DNA of 64,000 nt, taken from contig NZ_FNHI01000030.1 of the NCBI RefSeq assembly GCF_900103455.1, positions 51,436 through 115,435 of the forward strand, in the 5' to 3' direction. This stretch comes from Streptomyces wuyuanensis (lineage in GTDB: Bacteria > Actinomycetota > Actinomycetes > Streptomycetales > Streptomycetaceae). The notes under the pieces were generated by a model. The model was not told where the DNA came from. It saw nothing but the letters and a program-made list of their open reading frames with translations, and did not search any database. The position numbers and the translations under genes are program-made. Below are positions 58,008-64,000 of the stretch, piece after piece (position 1 is the stretch's first letter; every line of letters begins with the position of its first letter).

Positions 58008-58871
58008 TCAGCGGTGCGCCAGGGCGGCCGCGACGGTCTCCGCGAGCGGGGTGGTCGGCCGGCCGATGAGGCGGGACAGATCGCCGTCGCCGCGGGCCAG
58101 CAGGCCGCGTTCGACGGCCCGGTCCACGTCGACGAGGATCGCGGCGAAGGGTGCGGGGACCCCGGCGCCGGTGAGGATCTCCAGGTGTGTCCCGGCGGGG
58201 ACGTTCCGGTGGGCGATCTCCTTGCCCGACTGCTTCGCCACCTCGGCCGCGTACTCGGCCATGGACCAAGCCGTGTCACCGCTGAGCTCGTAGGCCCGGC
58301 CGAGGTGCCCCTCCCCGGTGAGGACGGCGGCCGCCGCGGCCGCGTAGTCGGCGCGGGTGGCGGAGGCGATCCGGCCCTCGCCCGCGCTGGCGACGACCGC
58401 GCCGTGTTCCAGGACCGGGGCGAGCTGCTCCGTGTAGTTCTCGGTGTACCAACCGTTGCGCAGGAAGGTGTACGGAAGTCCGGAGTCGAGGATCGCCTGC
58501 TCGGTCACCTTGTGCTCGGCCGCGAGTTCGAAGTCCGCCTCGGGGCCGCCGAGGACGCCCGTGTACGCGAGCTGCGCGACGCCCGCCGCCCGCGCGGCGG
58601 AGACGACGGCGGTGTGCTGCGGGACGCGCCGCCCCACCTCGTTCCCGGAGATCAGCAGCACCCGGTCGCCGGAGCGGAAGGCGCCGGCGAGCGTCTCCGG
58701 GTCGCCGTAGTCGGCGATCCGCAGCTCGATCCCGCGCGACGCGAGGTCCGCGGCCTTGTCCTTGTCGCGCACCACCGCGGCGATGCCGGCGGCGGGCACG
58801 CCCGTCTCCAGTAGGCGCTCGACGACGAGGCGGCCGAGATGTCCGCTGGCTCCGGTGACGACGACGCTCAT
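58008..58871 (-). CDS. NmrA-like NAD(P)H-binding quinone oxidoreductase (Qor2/YtfG type)
   Basis: A 287-residue atypical short-chain dehydrogenase. The cofactor loop VTGASGHLGRLVVERLLETG is at residues 4-23, and LPYTFLRNGWYTENY near residue 133 is typical of the QOR2 subfamily, which reduces quinones or other electrophiles. It is divergent from the HxlR gene (89 bp), the usual arrangement for HxlR-controlled electrophile-defence reductases such as corynebacterial Qor2. ATG 58871 is used. Confidence 0.88.
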   Translation of the reverse strand: MSVVVTGASGHLGRLVVERLLETGVPAAGIAAVVRDKDKAADLASRGIELRIADYGDPETLAGAFRSGDRVLLISGNEVGRRVPQHTAVVSAARAAGVAQLAYTGVLGGPEADFELAAEHKVTEQAILDSGLPYTFLRNGWYTENYTEQLAPVLEHGAVVASAGEGRIASATRADYAAAAAAVLTGEGHLGRAYELSGDTAWSMAEYAAEVAKQSGKEIAHRNVPAGTHLEILTGAGVPAPFAAILVDVDRAVERGLLARGDGDLSRLIGRPTTPLAETVAAALAHR

Positions 58872-58926
58872 GAGGGTTCTCCGTTCCGTAGGGCTTCGGC
58901 GCCGACGTTACGGTGAGCGCTAACCA

Positions 58927-58957
58927 TTGGAAAGTACCCACTTTGAAGTAAGGTACT
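58927..58957 (+). promoter_or_regulatory. HxlR operator and leaderless promoter
   Basis: An imperfect palindrome at 58933-58957 has outer arms AGTACC and GGTACT around ACTT and AAGT. It covers the gap between TTGGAA (58927-58932) and TAAGGT (58949-58954), a promoter with 16 bp spacing that ends six bases before the HxlR ATG. Binding would block both this promoter and probably the divergent reductase. Confidence 0.6.
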
Positions 58958-58960
58958 GGT

Positions 58961-59359
58961 ATGAGCGTGAGCCCGCAGGTCGTCGGCGGTCCCGTGCGCC
59001 GGCCCGACGTCAACGAGAAGCTGTGCCCGTCCCGCGTGGTGCTGGAACACGTCACCAGTCGCTGGGGCGTCCTGGTGCTGGCGGCGCTGCTGGAACGCTC
59101 GTACCGCTTCAGCGAACTGCGCCGTGCCATCGGCGGCGTCAGCGAGAAGATGCTGGCCCAGACCCTCCAGACGCTGGAGCGCGACGGCTTCGTGAACCGG
59201 GACGCGAAGCCCGTCATCCCGCCGCGCGTCGACTACTCGCTCACGAACCTGGGCCGTGAGGCCGGTGAGCAGGTGTGGGCACTGGCGCGGTGGACCGAGC
59301 GGCGCCTCGGCGACGTGGAGCGGGCGCGCTCGGAGTACGACGAGGCCCGGACCTCCTGA
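58961..59359 (+). CDS. HxlR-family redox-sensing regulator
   Basis: A 132-residue winged-helix HxlR protein (core about residues 20-115). The wHTH contains HVTSRWGVLVLAALLERSYR and FSELRRAIGGVSEKMLAQTL, and the wing is PPRVDYSLT. A single Cys in VNEKLCPSRVV near residue 24 matches the conserved redox-active Cys of YodB, HypR and QorR, which detect quinones and electrophiles. It is divergent from the Qor2-like reductase and likely represses both through the palindrome before it. Confidence 0.9.
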   Translation: MSVSPQVVGGPVRRPDVNEKLCPSRVVLEHVTSRWGVLVLAALLERSYRFSELRRAIGGVSEKMLAQTLQTLERDGFVNRDAKPVIPPRVDYSLTNLGREAGEQVWALARWTERRLGDVERARSEYDEARTS

Positions 59360-59398
59360 GCGGAGATCCGGGCCCGTGTCCGGAAAGCCGGCCGTGCG

Positions 59399-62399
<3,001 letters not shown>

Positions 62400-62601
62400 T
62401 GAACTGGACCTCCCTCGAGGCGGCTGGGCTGCGGCCGGCGCACCGGTCGCTCCAAGGTCAACCCTACGTCCGTGAGCATCGCCTTCCCTGGACCGCTCAC
62501 ATGTCGGACGTCGATCTGAGATGCCGCCGTGTCCTGGTTTGCCATGTTCCGTTCGCCCCCCGGTTCGTTCGGTAAGACGCTCCCCCGCGATCGATCGTTG
62601 C

Positions 62602-62622
62602 TACCTGACAGAGTGTCAGGTA
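62602..62622 (-). terminator. Hairpin directly after the response-regulator gene
   Basis: TACCTGACA (62602-62610) and TGTCAGGTA (62614-62622) form a 9 bp perfect stem with a GAG loop beginning one base past the response-regulator stop. It is less GC-rich than other terminators here, so an operator role is possible. Confidence 0.5.
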
Positions 62623-62623
62623 T

Positions 62624-63358
62624 TCAGGATTCCAGATAGGTGAGCACGGCCAGTACACGCCGATGGTCACCGTCACTGGGGGACAGACCGAGCTTCAGGA
62701 AGATGTTGCTCACGTGCTTCTCCACCGCACCGTCGCTCACCACGAGCTGCCGTGCGATCGCCGAGTTCGTCCGGCCCTCCGCCATCAGGCCCAGCACCTC
62801 GCGCTCCCGGGGCGTGAGCCCGGCCAGCACGTCCTGCTTCCGGCTCCGCCCGAGCAGCTGCGCCACGACCTCCGGATCCAGGGCCGTCCCGCCGCCGGCC
62901 ACCCGGACGACGGCGTCGACGAACTCCCTGACCTCGGCCACCCGGTCCTTCAGCAGATAGCCCACACCGCGGCTGTTCCCCGCCAGCAGCTCCGTGGCGT
63001 ACCGCTCCTCCACGTACTGCGACAGCACCAGCACGCCCAGGCCCGGGTGCTCCCGGCGCAGCCGGACGGCCGCGCGCACGCCCTCGTCCGTGTGCGTCGG
63101 CGGCATCCGCACATCCGCGACGACCACGTCCGGAAGGTCGTCCTGCGCAGCGAGGTCACCGATGGTCTCGAGCAGCGCGTCGGCGTCCCCGACACCGGCG
63201 ACGACATGGTGACCACGGTCGGTGAGCAGCCGGGTGAGGCCTTCGCGGAGCAGTACGGAGTCCTCGGCGATGACGACGCGGACGGCGGGCGCTCCGCGCG
63301 TGGCGGCCGCGTGCGGCGGCGCGGCCTGCGCCGTGTGTGCGTGGGTCTCGTGCTCCAC
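62624..63358 (-). CDS. NarL/LuxR-family response regulator
   Basis: A 244-residue response regulator. The receiver domain (about 26-150) has VVIAEDSVLLREGL, the phosphorylated Asp in DVVVADVRMPP near residue 82, and the Lys in YLLKDRVAE near residue 136. The LuxR-type HTH follows, LTPREREVLGLMAEGRTNSA near residue 180 and AVEKHVSNIFLKLGL. The first 25 residues are a His/Ala-rich extension. GTG 63358 has GGGGGA upstream. Its partner is the histidine kinase encoded further upstream at the window edge. Confidence 0.93.
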   Translation of the reverse strand: MEHETHAHTAQAAPPHAAATRGAPAVRVVIAEDSVLLREGLTRLLTDRGHHVVAGVGDADALLETIGDLAAQDDLPDVVVADVRMPPTHTDEGVRAAVRLRREHPGLGVLVLSQYVEERYATELLAGNSRGVGYLLKDRVAEVREFVDAVVRVAGGGTALDPEVVAQLLGRSRKQDVLAGLTPREREVLGLMAEGRTNSAIARQLVVSDGAVEKHVSNIFLKLGLSPSDGDHRRVLAVLTYLES

Positions 63359-63778
63359 GGTGGTGCGTCCCCCTGCGTCGTCCTACGCGGTCGTTCGGTG
63401 TGCGCCCGGCGGTCTGCGGCCGGCAGCCCCCAGCATCGCACCGTTCGCACGGCCGACGCGGGCGTTTCGCGTCCGTGGTGGCGCAGGTCGAGCAGAGGGC
63501 GGCGGATCCCGAGCGGGGGCGGGGGCGGGGGTACCGGTGCGGGCATCGGGCGCGGGCGCCGGGGCCGGGTGCGTGGCGGGCCGGCGCGAGCGCGTTCGTG
63601 CGGGCTCGGCACGGCCGGGTCCGTCCGGCGCCCGCGGGCGGATCCGTCCGGGGCGGGGCTGCCGGGCACGCCCGCCGAGTCGGGGACCGGTCACACAGGC
63701 GCCTCGGCCGGGAGCGGCGGCGGCCGGACGCGGCGCCCGCAGACGCGCCCGACCGCCCGACGCCCCGCCGAGGGAGCG
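63359..63778. other. 420 bp GC-rich non-coding gap between kinase and regulator
   Basis: No protein-like frame or recognised RNA was seen. The stretch is very GC-rich with a run of GGGGGC repeats near 63515-63532 and many short inverted repeats. Genes of such pairs usually abut, so this gap is unusually long and may hold the regulator's own promoter. Confidence 0.5.
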
Positions 63779-64000
63779 TCACGCGCGCCAGGGAAGCTCC
63801 GCCGTGATCACCGTCGGCCCGCCGGCGGGAGAGTCGACGACGAGCAGTCCGTCGACCGCCTCGAGCCGCTCGGCCAGTCCCCCCAGGCCGCTTCCCGCCG
63901 CGTCCGCTCCGCCTCGTCCGTCGTCGCTCACCTGGATCAGCAGCCGGTCGTCGCGCCGCCACACGTCGACGGACGCCGTGCGCGCGCCGCTGTGCTTGCT
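63779..64000 (-). CDS. Sensor histidine kinase, C-terminal ATPase part (N-terminus outside the window)
   Basis: The visible 73 residues are the end of a NarL-type HisKA_3/HATPase_c kinase. The N-box ending S-K-H-S-G-A comes first, then VSDDGRGG (G1 box) near residue 30, GLGGLAERLEAVDG (G2 box), and the final strand TVITAELPW. It should phosphorylate the regulator downstream. The sensor and phospho-accepting His are beyond the right edge. Confidence 0.85.
   Translation of the reverse strand, partial: SKHSGARTASVDVWRRDDRLLIQVSDDGRGGADAAGSGLGGLAERLEAVDGLLVVDSPAGGPTVITAELPWRA

Noticed and set aside
63500..63540. G-rich run as a quadruplex element
   Set aside because: Runs of five Gs separated by single Cs occur, but in this GC content it cannot be distinguished from composition without comparison.

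Overview
The window comes from a high-GC actinomycete, almost certainly a Streptomyces. It shows very high GC in third codon positions, frequent GTG and occasional TTG starts, GTGA/ATGA stop-start overlaps inside operons, GC-rich perfect hairpins after genes, and streptomycete-type protein families (DUF4229, CGNR zinc finger, PASTA-less PknB-like kinase, the futalosine route to menaquinone). No rRNA, tRNA, CRISPR array, insertion sequence, phage or secondary-metabolite cluster was seen.

Layout. 1-6.3 kb: late and early menaquinone genes mqnL-mqnP, mqnM, an Lrp/AsnC regulator and mqnE, with a rhomboid protease and a decayed Uma2 gene in between. 6.4-9.1 kb: an acetyltransferase, a DUF4229 membrane protein, and a sodium:dicarboxylate/amino-acid symporter preceded by a short Cys-containing leader peptide and an attenuator-like hairpin. 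9.2-13.7 kb: a degraded gene, the 24-residue ribosomal protein bL37, and a TetR - MaoC dehydratase - FabG4-like reductase cluster whose thiolase partner is a pseudogene. 13.7-15.1 kb: DUF1992, a GNAT enzyme and a cold-shock protein. 15.3-26 kb: mqnA, a lipoprotein esterase, a membrane Ser/Thr kinase, mqnC with a shrunken amidohydrolase-like protein, menG, glutaminase, a zinc-ribbon membrane protein, a GNAT enzyme and a MenJ-like geranylgeranyl/menaquinone reductase. 26.1-27 kb: a secreted NlpC/P60 peptidase. 27.6-43.8 kb: the complete nuoA-N operon for complex I, preceded by a Rex-operator-like site. 43.9-48.3 kb: two small proteins, fumarylacetoacetase and a CocE-type hydrolase. 48.6-53.2 kb: long-chain polyprenyl diphosphate synthase, a LolA-like lipid-binding protein and an ABC-2 exporter pair. 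53.3-59.4 kb: a secreted M28 aminopeptidase, small accessory genes, RarD, and an NmrA-like reductase divergent from an HxlR regulator. 59.4-64 kb: korAB (2-oxoacid:ferredoxin oxidoreductase) and a NarL-type two-component system cut by the window end.

Together these genes make a respiratory neighbourhood. MqnA, MqnE and MqnC build the naphthoate core; the polyprenyl synthase supplies the tail; MqnP, MqnL, MqnM and MenG attach the tail, decarboxylate and methylate; the MenJ-like enzyme may saturate the tail; NuoA-N reduces the finished quinone; KorAB feeds reducing equivalents. MqnB and MqnD are not in the window. From memory, the S. coelicolor counterparts are SCO4490-4494, SCO4506, SCO4550, SCO4556, SCO4562-4575 and SCO4594-4595, so gene order is conserved but the mqnA-mqnC gap is much shorter here.

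The strongest leads for follow-up are the leader-peptide/attenuator/operator arrangement before the symporter, the pair of DnaA-box sequences inside the start of nuoN, the GTGA-bridged mini-ORF between nuoB and nuoC, the metal-site-less amidohydrolase next to mqnC, and two matching palindromes that link the TetR gene to the FabG4-like gene and the dead thiolase.
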